The notes beneath the pieces were generated by a model. It saw nothing but the letters and a program-made list of their open reading frames with translations, had not been told where the DNA came from and made no database searches. A program made the translations under genes and the position numbers. A DNA stretch of 64,000 bases from JBFLVU01 sp964589625 (lineage in GTDB: Bacteria > Acidobacteriota > UBA4820 > DSQY01): the NCBI GenBank assembly GCA_964589625.1, contig CAZPSH010000002.1, forward strand, positions 122,215-186,214, read 5' to 3'. This document shows, in pieces, positions 9,699 to 17,494 of the stretch (positions are counted from its first letter, which is position 1; each line of letters begins with the position of its first letter).

Positions 9699-11350
9699 GG
9701 GCGGGCGGTGGAGCTCTGGAAGGGCGCCTTCGGCGCAGGGCCGGGACGGGTATGGCCGTCATGGCGGTGGCGGCGGCCGTCACGTTGGCGTTGGTCGTCA
9801 CCGCCTGGCAGCGCCAGGTGAGGCAGATCCGCGAGGAGGTGGGCCGGTACGCCCGCTCCGAAGGGCTGGCGGTGGCGCGGACCCTTCTCTACGACCTTGC
9901 GGCGGCCCCCTCCGTGCTCAAAGTTCACCTGCTGGAGTCCCGGTTGCTGGAGATGCGGGCGCCCGAAGGGGCCGCGCCAGACCCGCGTCTCGTGGAGATG
10001 GTCCGGGCTCACGCCTCCCTACCCGACACGCGCATCTGGGAGCTGGCGTCGGAGGCGGGTGTCCCTGCGGCCCTCCGCGAGGTGGAAGCCGCCCGCGCTT
10101 TCTGCTATCGGGAGGAGATGGAGGCCACCGAACGGGCCCTCGAAGAGGACCTGTCGGCACGCATCTCCTTCTCCGAACACCTGAGGGGAATCCGCCTGAC
10201 CTCGGCCGGAGGGCTCTTCGAGATCGAGGCGGGGGAACGCTGGGACCGCGGCCTGTCCCCTCCGGAACGGGAGCCCGTCTTGGATCTTCCCGGAGATCGC
10301 GTTCTGGTATCCCTGCCGCTCTACGTCCACGCCAGGAGGTGGGGACGGGCCGAGCTCCTCATGGACCAGAGACGGCTGGCCTCTCTCGTAGGGGAGACGG
10401 CGGCCACGTTTCGCTGGACCCTGGGAGGCCTCATCGTCCTGCTGGGGGTCTTTATCGGGGTCCTCCTGGCCGGATGGGCCCTGCTGATCCGGGCCGTCCG
10501 CCGGGACGTGGTCCGCCCCGTGGCCGCCCTGGCCTCGCGCATGGAAGGCTGGGCCGGGCCGGAGGGGGGAGGTGAGGTCCCGACGGACTTCGACGAGCCC
10601 GCGCAGCTCGCCGAAGTCTTCGACCGGATGACCCGAAGGATCCGGGACCAACAGGAGCAGCTCCTGCGCGTCCAGCGCCTGGCGCTTCTGGAAAGGCTGG
10701 GCGCCGCCCTCTCGCACGAGATCAACAACGCCCTGAACCCGGCGGTCCTCCGGCTGGATGCGCTGTCCCTCGAAGCGAAAGCCCCGAGCCGGGAGGACGC
10801 CGAGGTCCTTCGGGGATACCTGCGAACCGCCCAGCGGGTCCTCAAGGATTTCGCGTCCGCCACGCGGGGCGCGCCGGGCCCGGACCGTCCGGTGGAGCCG
10901 GGGGAATGGCTCAGCGCCGCGCTCTCTCTCGTGGAGCCCGCCGCGGGACGAAAGGGAGTGGCCCTCGAGGCCCGGAGGATCGGTGACGGCCCCGCCGTGC
11001 TCGGGGACGCCCAATCCCTGGTCCAGATCACCGCCAACCTCCTCTTCAATGCCCTGGATGCGGTGCGGCCTGACGGCGGGCGCATATGGGTGCGCCTCGA
11101 GAGGAATCGCGCCGGGGAACCGGTGCTGGCCGTGGAAGACGATGGCCCCGGCCTGGCCGAAGAGGTGCGAGGCCGGGCCTTCGAGCCCTTCGTCACGACG
11201 AAGGCCCAGGGCACCGGCCTGGGACTGTACGTGGTGGAGACCCTCGCGAGGAAAATGGGAGGCCGGGTGGAGATCGGGAACCGGCCCCAGGGCGGGACCT
11301 CCGTGCGAGTGACCCTCAGGCCCGCGGGCGCGGGGGGAGGAGCCGAGTGA
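9695..11350 (+). CDS. Membrane sensor histidine kinase
   Basis: A HAMP-containing sensor kinase of 551 residues. I choose TTG at 9695 because AGGAGG (9682-9687) lies 7 bases upstream and the TTG overlaps the preceding TGA; ATG 9752 would leave the first membrane helix without its arginine-rich flank. Order: TM1 (~residues 20-40), a ~180-residue extracytoplasmic domain, TM2 (~235-265), HAMP, dimerisation helix with the H-box LSHEINNALNP, then the ATPase domain with N-box (NLLFNALDAV), G1 (EDDGPGL), F (FEPFVTTK) and G2 (GTGLGLYVVETL) boxes. The neighbours suggest that it senses through the upstream lipoprotein and signals with the REC-kinase whose GTG start overlaps its stop. Confidence 0.88.
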   Translation: MRAGGGALEGRLRRRAGTGMAVMAVAAAVTLALVVTAWQRQVRQIREEVGRYARSEGLAVARTLLYDLAAAPSVLKVHLLESRLLEMRAPEGAAPDPRLVEMVRAHASLPDTRIWELASEAGVPAALREVEAARAFCYREEMEATERALEEDLSARISFSEHLRGIRLTSAGGLFEIEAGERWDRGLSPPEREPVLDLPGDRVLVSLPLYVHARRWGRAELLMDQRRLASLVGETAATFRWTLGGLIVLLGVFIGVLLAGWALLIRAVRRDVVRPVAALASRMEGWAGPEGGGEVPTDFDEPAQLAEVFDRMTRRIRDQQEQLLRVQRLALLERLGAALSHEINNALNPAVLRLDALSLEAKAPSREDAEVLRGYLRTAQRVLKDFASATRGAPGPDRPVEPGEWLSAALSLVEPAAGRKGVALEARRIGDGPAVLGDAQSLVQITANLLFNALDAVRPDGGRIWVRLERNRAGEPVLAVEDDGPGLAEEVRGRAFEPFVTTKAQGTGLGLYVVETLARKMGGRVEIGNRPQGGTSVRVTLRPAGAGGGAE

Positions 11351-12663
11351 ACGGGACGACCCCGGATGAGGATCGGCTGGTCCTTTACGTGGTGGACGAC
11401 GAGCGGGCCACCCTCGAGGAACTGACGCGGATCCTGAGGCGCCAGGAGGACTTCGAAGTCGTCCCCTCGGCCTCGCCCGAGGAGGCCTTGAAGGAGGCCG
11501 GGGAGCGCCCGCCGGACTTGGCCCTCCTCGACCTCCGCCTCCCCGGGATGAGCGGGCTCCAGCTCCTTGAACGCCTTCTGGCGTCCCAGCCCGACCTCAT
11601 GGCCATCGTCATGACCGGCTACGGGGAAGCGGAGACGGCGCGGCGCGCCCGGGAGACGGGCGCCCTGGATTTCGTCGAGAAGCCCCTGGACCTCTCGTAC
11701 CTGCTGGTCGTCCTGAGACAACTGGCGCGCGAGTACCGCCTCCGCCGGACTCTGCGCACCTCGGCGGATCTCTTCCGGCGGGTCCTCGACCTCATGCCGG
11801 ACGGGATCGTCATGACCGACTCGGGAGGGAAGATCCTCTTCGCCAACACGCTCGGACGCGCCCTGGCCGGGGCGGAGGGACCCGAGGAGGGGACGAGGGC
11901 CCACCGGGACGGCCGGATCTACGAGCTCCAGCGCCACGCCGCCGGTCAGCGGGTCCTCCTCCACTGGATGGACCTCACGGCTGCCCTGGACCGGGAGCGG
12001 CTGGCCGCCCACAAACAGATGGCCCGGTTTCTGGCCCATGAGATTCGCAATCCCCTGACTCCCATGCGCCTCTGGCTCCAAGAACTGGACGCCCTGGAGC
12101 CGACGGATCCGCATTTCGCCTCAACGGCGGCCAAGGCGGCCACGGTGCTGAGGGGGCAGGTGGACCGCCTCATGGAGCTCGTGAACCGCTTCCAGACGCT
12201 GGGCTCCGATCTCCCCGCCCGGACCATGGACGTCGGCCTCGATGCCCTTCTTCACGAAGCCGTCACGACCCTGGAGCCCCTGGCCGCCTCGCGCGGGGTC
12301 CGAATCGAAGTCCCACGCGCGCCAGAGCGCCCCGTGAAGGCCGACGAGGCCTCCCTGTACCAGATCCTCTTCAACCTTCTGAGAAACGCCGTAGAGGCCT
12401 TCTCGGGAGCCTCCGGAACGGTCCGCGTAGAGGTCGAGGAGGAGGAGGGTTGGACCCGGATCCGGGTGGAGGACGACGCCGGGGGCCTTCCTGCGGAGGT
12501 GGCGGCGTCGCCCTTTACCCCCTACCTCTCGACGAAGCCCGGCGGAACCGGGCTGGGCCTGGTTCTCTGCCGGGACCTAGCCCAGCGCATGGGAGGATCC
12601 CTAGATCTGGACAACCGCCCTGGCAGGGGCCTTGCGGTAACCCTCACCCTCCGGAGGGTCTGA
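11347..12663 (+). CDS. Hybrid REC-PAS-histidine kinase
   Basis: A soluble 438-residue protein starting at GTG 11347, which overlaps the upstream kinase stop (GTGA). Residues ~10-125 are a receiver domain with the acidic pair VVDDE, the phospho-acceptor in LALLDLRLPG and the lysine in FVEKPLD. A PAS-like segment follows (LMPDGIVMTDSGGKILFAN), then a histidine-kinase module with H-box FLAHEIRNPLTP, N-box NLLRNAVEAF, G1 EDDAGGLP and G2 GTGLGLVLCRDL. No membrane segment is present. The layout, a receiver in front of a second kinase directly behind a membrane kinase, suggests a phosphorelay from 9695-11350 into this protein. No DNA-binding output regulator is encoded nearby, so the target is unknown. 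Confidence 0.88.
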   Translation: MNGTTPDEDRLVLYVVDDERATLEELTRILRRQEDFEVVPSASPEEALKEAGERPPDLALLDLRLPGMSGLQLLERLLASQPDLMAIVMTGYGEAETARRARETGALDFVEKPLDLSYLLVVLRQLAREYRLRRTLRTSADLFRRVLDLMPDGIVMTDSGGKILFANTLGRALAGAEGPEEGTRAHRDGRIYELQRHAAGQRVLLHWMDLTAALDRERLAAHKQMARFLAHEIRNPLTPMRLWLQELDALEPTDPHFASTAAKAATVLRGQVDRLMELVNRFQTLGSDLPARTMDVGLDALLHEAVTTLEPLAASRGVRIEVPRAPERPVKADEASLYQILFNLLRNAVEAFSGASGTVRVEVEEEEGWTRIRVEDDAGGLPAEVAASPFTPYLSTKPGGTGLGLVLCRDLAQRMGGSLDLDNRPGRGLAVTLTLRRV

Positions 12664-12689
12664 GCCTCCGCGGGGAGGGATTCCGGCGC

Positions 12690-13391
12690 TCAGGCCGGGG
12701 GGGCGTCCCCGATCCAGGACAGAAGGTCCGCAAAGGACGTCACACGCGGATGGTCGGAGCCGGAAAGGCCGTCGGGGTCTCGGAAGGAGAGGGCCTTCCG
12801 GGGGTGGTCCATGCAAAGGGTCGAGAAGCCCAAGGACCGGGCCGCGTCGAGCTCGTGGTTGGCGCCGTCTCCCACGAAGAGGGACCGGGAGGCGGCGGCC
12901 CCGGAACGCTCCAGGGCCTTTAGAAAGATCGCGGGGTCCGGCTTCGTCACGCCCGCCTCGTAGGAGAAGACCAGCGGGTCCAGGTGCTCCCGGAGCTTCA
13001 GGGGGCCCACGACGAAGGCCGTGGTGGCCGTGGCATTGCTGATGAGGCCCAGGCGGAAGCCCCGGGACCGGAGCGCCGCGAGGCATTCGGGCGCCCCTTC
13101 GTAGTAGACCACGCTGGCCAGGATGGTCTCCACGTCGCGCCTCGCCACCTCGCCCACCGCGGCGCGGTCGTATACGCCCAGCATGGCGAGGGCCTTGGCG
13201 GCCCGGTCGAAGGGCGTCTTGATCCGGCCGGTACTGGCCTCGGCGGAGGTGGATTTCCAGGCCCCCAGAAAGGCCTCGACGTCCACGCCCGCGGCTTCGG
13301 CGGCGGCCCGCTTTCCGTCGTAATAGGCCGCCTCGTCCACGGTGCAGAGGGTGTCGAAGAGGTCGAAAAAGATCCAGGAAAACGGAGCCAT
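12690..13391 (-). CDS. HAD-superfamily hydrolase
   Basis: A 233-residue HAD hydrolase. Motif I reads FFDLFDTL, with nucleophile Asp10; the usual second Asp (DxD) is Phe12, as in a subset of HADs that includes dehalogenase-like members, so phosphatase activity is not certain. Motif II is LISNAT, motif III has the lysine in GVTKPDPAIF, and motif IV is FVGDGANHELDAA. The helical cap lies between residues ~15 and 90. Its ATG overlaps the stop of the polyprenyl synthase gene (TGATG), so the two are co-translated. The substrate is unknown. It converges with the hybrid kinase, with only 26 bases between the stop codons and no visible terminator. Confidence 0.85.
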   Translation of the reverse strand: MAPFSWIFFDLFDTLCTVDEAAYYDGKRAAAEAAGVDVEAFLGAWKSTSAEASTGRIKTPFDRAAKALAMLGVYDRAAVGEVARRDVETILASVVYYEGAPECLAALRSRGFRLGLISNATATTAFVVGPLKLREHLDPLVFSYEAGVTKPDPAIFLKALERSGAAASRSLFVGDGANHELDAARSLGFSTLCMDHPRKALSFRDPDGLSGSDHPRVTSFADLLSWIGDAPPA

Positions 13392-14413
13392 CAGAAATGC
13401 CGCCGGATGATGTATTCGGGCATCAGCGCGAGGACCTCTCGATAGGGGCCCTCCGGAAAGTCCCGAAGGTGGGCGCGGGCCTCGTCGGCGTAGAATGCGG
13501 CGATCCGCTGAGCCTCCTCAAGCATTCCCGACTCCACGACCCGGGCGGCCACTTCCCGGAGGGTCTCCGGGTCGAAGCGGCGGGCCGCCACGACGGCCTC
13601 CAGGAAGGCCTTGTCGTCGGGTGTGCCTCGCTCCAGCAGGAGGAGGAGGGGCAGGGTGATCTTGCCCTCCTTCAGGTCGTGCCCCGCGGGCTTGCCGAGG
13701 GTCGCCTCGTCGGAGATGAAGTCCAAGCAGTCGTCCACCATCTGAAAGGCGATGCCGAGGTTCAGGCCGAAGGCGGCGAGGGACTCCCTCACGGCCTGGG
13801 TGGCCCCCAAAAGGTAGGCGGGGGTCGCGCAGCACGTGGAGAAGAGGTGGGCGGTCTTCCTCTTGACGATCTCCAGGTTGTCCTCGGGGCGGAGGGTTAG
13901 GTCCCACTTCCGGTGGCTTTGGATGAGTTCGCCCTCGATGAGGCTCAGGGTCGTGTCGGAGATCACGGGGATGATGTCGTTCCAGCCGTCCTTTACGGCG
14001 AGGTGCATGGCGTTGATGAAGACGCGGTCGCCCATGAGGACGGCGAGCTCGGGGCCCCACCGAGAGGTGAGAGAAGCGCGGCCGCGCCTCAGGAGGGCTT
14101 GGTCCACGATGTCGTCGTGGATGAGCGTGGCGGTGTGGATGAACTCCAAGACCGCGGCGTAAAGGATGTGCCGCTGTCCCCCGTAGCCGATGAGGCGGGA
14201 ACAGAGGAGGACGAGGATGGGGCGCAGGCGTTTGCCCCGGCTGGCGGCCAGGTAGGCGCCCATTTCGGCCACCGGGGCGTAAGGCGAGCGGAGGTGGGCG
14301 GCGATGGTCGCCTCCACCCGCTGGAGGTCTTCTCCCACGAGCGACTGGACCCGCTGGCCGATCCTGGCCAGCTCCGGATTCTTGGCGAGCACCCTCAACT
14401 TCGGCGGACCCAT
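13391..14413 (-). CDS. Polyprenyl (octaprenyl-type) diphosphate synthase
   Basis: A 340-residue trans-isoprenyl diphosphate synthase that extends allylic diphosphates with isopentenyl diphosphate, supplying side chains for respiratory quinones. Both aspartate-rich motifs are present: IHDDIVDQALLRRG (DDxxD) and MVDDCLDFISDE (DDxxD). GKRLRPILV near the N-terminus is the conserved substrate-binding segment. I take ATG 14413, with GGTAGAGAG upstream, over a GTG at 14443 that has no ribosome site; the longer form adds ten residues. It is the first gene of a two-gene minus-strand unit with the HAD hydrolase and diverges from the rhomboid gene. Confidence 0.9.
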   Translation of the reverse strand: MGPPKLRVLAKNPELARIGQRVQSLVGEDLQRVEATIAAHLRSPYAPVAEMGAYLAASRGKRLRPILVLLCSRLIGYGGQRHILYAAVLEFIHTATLIHDDIVDQALLRRGRASLTSRWGPELAVLMGDRVFINAMHLAVKDGWNDIIPVISDTTLSLIEGELIQSHRKWDLTLRPEDNLEIVKRKTAHLFSTCCATPAYLLGATQAVRESLAAFGLNLGIAFQMVDDCLDFISDEATLGKPAGHDLKEGKITLPLLLLLERGTPDDKAFLEAVVAARRFDPETLREVAARVVESGMLEEAQRIAAFYADEARAHLRDFPEGPYREVLALMPEYIIRRHF

Positions 14414-14510
14414 CTCTCTACCTGGCTTCCCAGCATACTCCACTTGGCTTTTCCGGCAAAGCGGAGAAAGCGGGGAAATCGAAAGGAGGATCGGTCACCT
14501 CCCTCGGTCA

Positions 14511-14542
14511 TTCGAGACGGGGGACGGTCCCTCGCCTATAAT
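14511..14542 (+). promoter_or_regulatory. Promoter of the rhomboid-NFACT unit
   Basis: A perfect TATAAT at 14537-14542 stands 19 bases before the rhomboid ATG. The -35 region (TTCGAG, 14511-14516) is poor and the spacer long, so upstream recognition may be weak or activator-dependent. Confidence 0.5.
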
Positions 14543-14560
14543 GGCCCCCGGGAGCGCTAG

Positions 14561-15199
14561 ATGCCGCAGATCCGATTCGGAGGACGCTGGACCACCACCC
14601 TGGGGTGGATCGTGGGCCTGAACGTGGCGGCCTTCCTCCTCCAGGCGGCCCTCCCCCCCTTCACCGAGATGCTCGGGCTGGTGCCGGGGCGGGTTTGGCC
14701 CGGTTACGTTCACACGGTCTTCACCTACGCCTTCCTCCACGGCGGCATGGGGCACCTCTTCTTCAACATGCTCACCCTGTACTTCTTCGCGGGGGACCTG
14801 GAGGTTTTCATGGGGACCCGGCGGTTTCTGCTTCTCTACGGGGGCTCCGCCTTGACCGGCGGCTTGGCCGCGGCGCTCTTCCTCAAAGGGCCCGTCCTGG
14901 TCATCGGAGCCAGCGGGGCCGTCTACGGCGTCCTCACGGCTTACGCGCTGTACTTTCCGCAAACGGAGGTTCTGCTCTGGTTCGTCCTTCCCGTGAAGAT
15001 CTGGCTCCTCGTATTGGCTTGGGTAGGGGCGAGCCTGTTCTTCTCGGTCTTCGGATCCGGCGGGGGAATCGCGCACCTGGCGCACTTTGGCGGGGCCGTC
15101 TTCGCCTTCGCCTACGTGAACCGGGCCTGGAATCCTCGCAGGCTCTGGAAGGACTGGATCTACCGATTCCGCCGCCGCCGCTTCCGGCGCCTCCAATGA
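14561..15199 (+). CDS. Rhomboid-family intramembrane serine protease
   Basis: A 212-residue polytopic membrane protein of the rhomboid family. Catalytic residues are visible: Ser118 in GASGAVYG and His175 in AHFGG, with Asn69 of the HGGMGHLFFNM loop forming the oxyanion site. Six hydrophobic helices fit the minimal bacterial rhomboid core, and the C-terminus is an arginine-rich cytoplasmic tail. These enzymes cut transmembrane segments of substrate proteins in the inner membrane; the substrate is not known here. Its stop codon overlaps the start of the NFACT gene (ATGA), so the two are translated together. Confidence 0.9.
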   Translation: MPQIRFGGRWTTTLGWIVGLNVAAFLLQAALPPFTEMLGLVPGRVWPGYVHTVFTYAFLHGGMGHLFFNMLTLYFFAGDLEVFMGTRRFLLLYGGSALTGGLAAALFLKGPVLVIGASGAVYGVLTAYALYFPQTEVLLWFVLPVKIWLLVLAWVGASLFFSVFGSGGGIAHLAHFGGAVFAFAYVNRAWNPRRLWKDWIYRFRRRRFRRLQ

Positions 15200-16533
15200 C
15201 CCCGGCAACCGTCTCCCGCCTTGCCCGCGAACTGGCCCCGCGGTTGAAGGGGCGGCCCGTCGCCCGCGTGGCGCGACCGGATGCGTGGAGCCTGGGCCTG
15301 GAGTTCAGCGGGGAAGAGACCCTCGGTTTCTGCTGGCACCCGTCCCACCTCGCCGCGGGCCTGTGCCGCTGGGCCTGGCCCCGGGGCAGGCCCGAAGACG
15401 TTCTCCGGATTCACTTGACGGGGGCACGCGTCGAGGACGTGTCGGCCCCATGTCCCGAGGAACCGATCCTCCGTGTGGCCTTCCGGGGCGGCCTGGTCCG
15501 GGCCCTGGTCTGGGAGGGGCTGGGCAGATCCGGGAACCTGCTCGTCCTGGACGAGGGGGACCGAGTGGTCTGGGCGGGGAGGGCGCTGTCGGGGGAGAGA
15601 CGGTCGGGCGCGGCCGGGTCCGAATGGATCCCCCCGGTGCCCCGACTGGCGCCGCCGCCGGCGGGGGAAGAGGATTTGCCCGCGCTTTCGGAACGCCTCA
15701 GGGAGGGCCTCGTGGAACGGGGCCGGACCGCCGCCCTGCGTGCCCTCGGCCGGCGGGCGGTGGCCCTGGAACGCCGCCGCCGGGCCATCCTCGAGGATCT
15801 GCGGGAAGGGGAGGTTTGGGAGGCCCAGGAGGCCTGGGCGAACGCCCTCATGGCCTCGGGGGACCTCAGGAAGAGAGGCCTGGCCTCGAGGCGTGTGACG
15901 GACTACGGCACCGATCCTCCCTCGGAGGTGGAGGTTCCCCTGGACCCGTCGCGGAGCGTTCTCGAAAACGCCGAGGCCCTCTTCCGGAGGGTTCGCAAAG
16001 CAAAGGCGAGGCGCCGGGAGGGGGCCGCCAGGTTGCGGCTGATGGAGGACGAGAGCCGGTCCCTGGAGGCGGAGAGGGAGTCGGTGGCGGTTTGCGAGGA
16101 CCTGGAGCGCCTCTTCCCCGAAGGGGAACGGGTGAGCCGGCGCCCTCCCTCCCAGCGCCGCCGGACGCTTCCCCAGGGGGTGGCCGAAGTGCCCCTTCCG
16201 CTCGATTTCGTGGGGTACGCCGGCAAGAGCGCGGCCGGGAACGATACCGTCTCCTTCCGGTTGGGCAAGGGACAGGACTTCTGGTTTCACGCCTCCGATT
16301 ACCCCGGGTGCCACGTGGTGGTCCGCAATCCCCGGAGGCTGGACGCGCTTCCCTTCCCCGTCGAACAGGCGGCCGCGGCCTATGCCGCGGCGCACAGCGG
16401 AGCTCCGGCGGGGGACCGCGTGGCGGTGACCGCGGCCCGGTGCCACCAGCTTCGGAGGGTCCCCGGGGCGTTGGGGCGGGTGATGGTTGCCTCCCCCCGG
16501 ACCTTGTTCGTTGACCTTCCTCAGGGCCGGTGA
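15196..16533 (+). CDS. Short NFACT/RqcH-like protein
   Basis: A 445-residue relative of RqcH/FbpA, the bacterial ribosome quality-control factor that binds stalled 50S subunits and recruits tRNA-Ala. The N-terminal third matches NFACT-N, the middle is an arginine/glutamate-rich coiled coil (~residues 170-320), and residues ~335-385 match the NFACT-R/DUF814 domain (GYAGKSAAGNDTVSFRLGKGQ, then FWFHASDYPGCHVVV). It is ~100 residues shorter than classical RqcH (~550-570). The NFACT-N residues needed for Ala-tailing cannot be judged by eye. The ATG overlaps the rhomboid stop. Alternative: a diverged NFACT protein without tailing activity. Confidence 0.8.
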   Translation: MTPATVSRLARELAPRLKGRPVARVARPDAWSLGLEFSGEETLGFCWHPSHLAAGLCRWAWPRGRPEDVLRIHLTGARVEDVSAPCPEEPILRVAFRGGLVRALVWEGLGRSGNLLVLDEGDRVVWAGRALSGERRSGAAGSEWIPPVPRLAPPPAGEEDLPALSERLREGLVERGRTAALRALGRRAVALERRRRAILEDLREGEVWEAQEAWANALMASGDLRKRGLASRRVTDYGTDPPSEVEVPLDPSRSVLENAEALFRRVRKAKARRREGAARLRLMEDESRSLEAERESVAVCEDLERLFPEGERVSRRPPSQRRRTLPQGVAEVPLPLDFVGYAGKSAAGNDTVSFRLGKGQDFWFHASDYPGCHVVVRNPRRLDALPFPVEQAAAAYAAAHSGAPAGDRVAVTAARCHQLRRVPGALGRVMVASPRTLFVDLPQGR

Positions 16534-16537
16534 TAGT
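16511..16537 (+). promoter_or_regulatory. Possible promoter of the binding protein-chemoreceptor operon
   Basis: TTGACC at 16511-16516 and GATAGT at 16532-16537, spacer 15, overlap the end of the NFACT gene. It is a moderate match only. Confidence 0.4.
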
Positions 16538-16570
16538 CTGATTCAACTTGAGGTTCATGGGGAGGTGCGC

Positions 16571-17494
16571 ATGGGAAAGCGCAGGGTATGGACGGCGTTG
16601 GCAGTGACGGCGTCCCTGGTCGTCGCCGTAGAGGCGGCGGCCGCCGGTGTCTTCATCGTCTCGCGCTCGGGAGTGGACGCGTACGCCGACGCCAAGTCCG
16701 GTTTCATCCAGGTGGCGTACTCGATTCAGCTTCCTGGATTTAATCCCAAGGCCATCGACCTGCAGGGCACGGCGGCCGACGACGCGGCGCTCCAGACCCT
16801 AAAGGGCCAGTCGCCTCAGCTGGTCTATTGCGTGGGGACCTACGCCGCCAAGAAGGTGAGGGAGGCTCTCCCGGACGTCTGGATCATCTACGCCATGGTC
16901 TACTACCCCGAGGTGGAAGGGTTCTTCCAGGATCCGAAGATGGTGGGCATCGCCTCCCTCGGCTCCACCAAGGGACTTTCCACCCTCGTGAAGGCCTTCG
17001 GCGCCAAGGGGAAGTCCTGCGTGATCCTCCACAGCCCGGCCGTGAGCCCCGCCATTGGGGGACTCGTCAGCCGGCTCGGAGCGGACGGCTTCGACGCCCA
17101 GGGGCGGTCCGTGGGCAACATCGCAGACCTCGCGGCGGTGCTCGGGGAGGTCAAGGAGCAGACGCGGCTGGTCCTGCTCCTTCCGGACCCCCTGACGGCC
17201 AACGGCGATGCGCTGCGGTACATCATTTCGACGTGCCTGGAGAACCGCATCGTGCCGGTGGGCCTGTCGGAGAACTTGGTGGCGAGCGGCGCCCTCTGTG
17301 CGTCCTTCTTCGCGCCGGACGCCGTGGGGAACGAGGCGGCCCGGGTGGCTCAGGCCATCCTCAACGGGGTGAACTTCCCCACCGACAAACTCGTCCAACC
17401 GGCCGTGTCCGCCTCCGCCGCCAACAAGAACACGGCCGACGCCCTTCGCCTCAAGATCCCCGCCGCGCTGCGCATCGAGGTCGTGTATGAATAA
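16571..17494 (+). CDS. Exported substrate-binding protein (ABC_sub_bind/DUF534 type)
   Basis: A 307-residue exported protein. ATG 16571 is chosen for GGAGG five bases upstream and the signal peptide that follows (residues 1-24, cut near AAAA). The body has a two-lobed periplasmic binding fold like the TrpX/DUF534 family: a lobe around LVYCVGTYAAKKVREALPDVWIIYAMV (the family's VxxGTxAA motif) and one around GLSENLVASGALCASF. No permease or ATPase genes follow. Instead its stop overlaps the ATG of a chemoreceptor, so the inferred role is ligand capture for chemotaxis or motility signalling rather than uptake. The ligand is unknown; aromatic amino acids are bound by some relatives. Confidence 0.75.
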   Translation: MGKRRVWTALAVTASLVVAVEAAAAGVFIVSRSGVDAYADAKSGFIQVAYSIQLPGFNPKAIDLQGTAADDAALQTLKGQSPQLVYCVGTYAAKKVREALPDVWIIYAMVYYPEVEGFFQDPKMVGIASLGSTKGLSTLVKAFGAKGKSCVILHSPAVSPAIGGLVSRLGADGFDAQGRSVGNIADLAAVLGEVKEQTRLVLLLPDPLTANGDALRYIISTCLENRIVPVGLSENLVASGALCASFFAPDAVGNEAARVAQAILNGVNFPTDKLVQPAVSASAANKNTADALRLKIPAALRIEVVYE

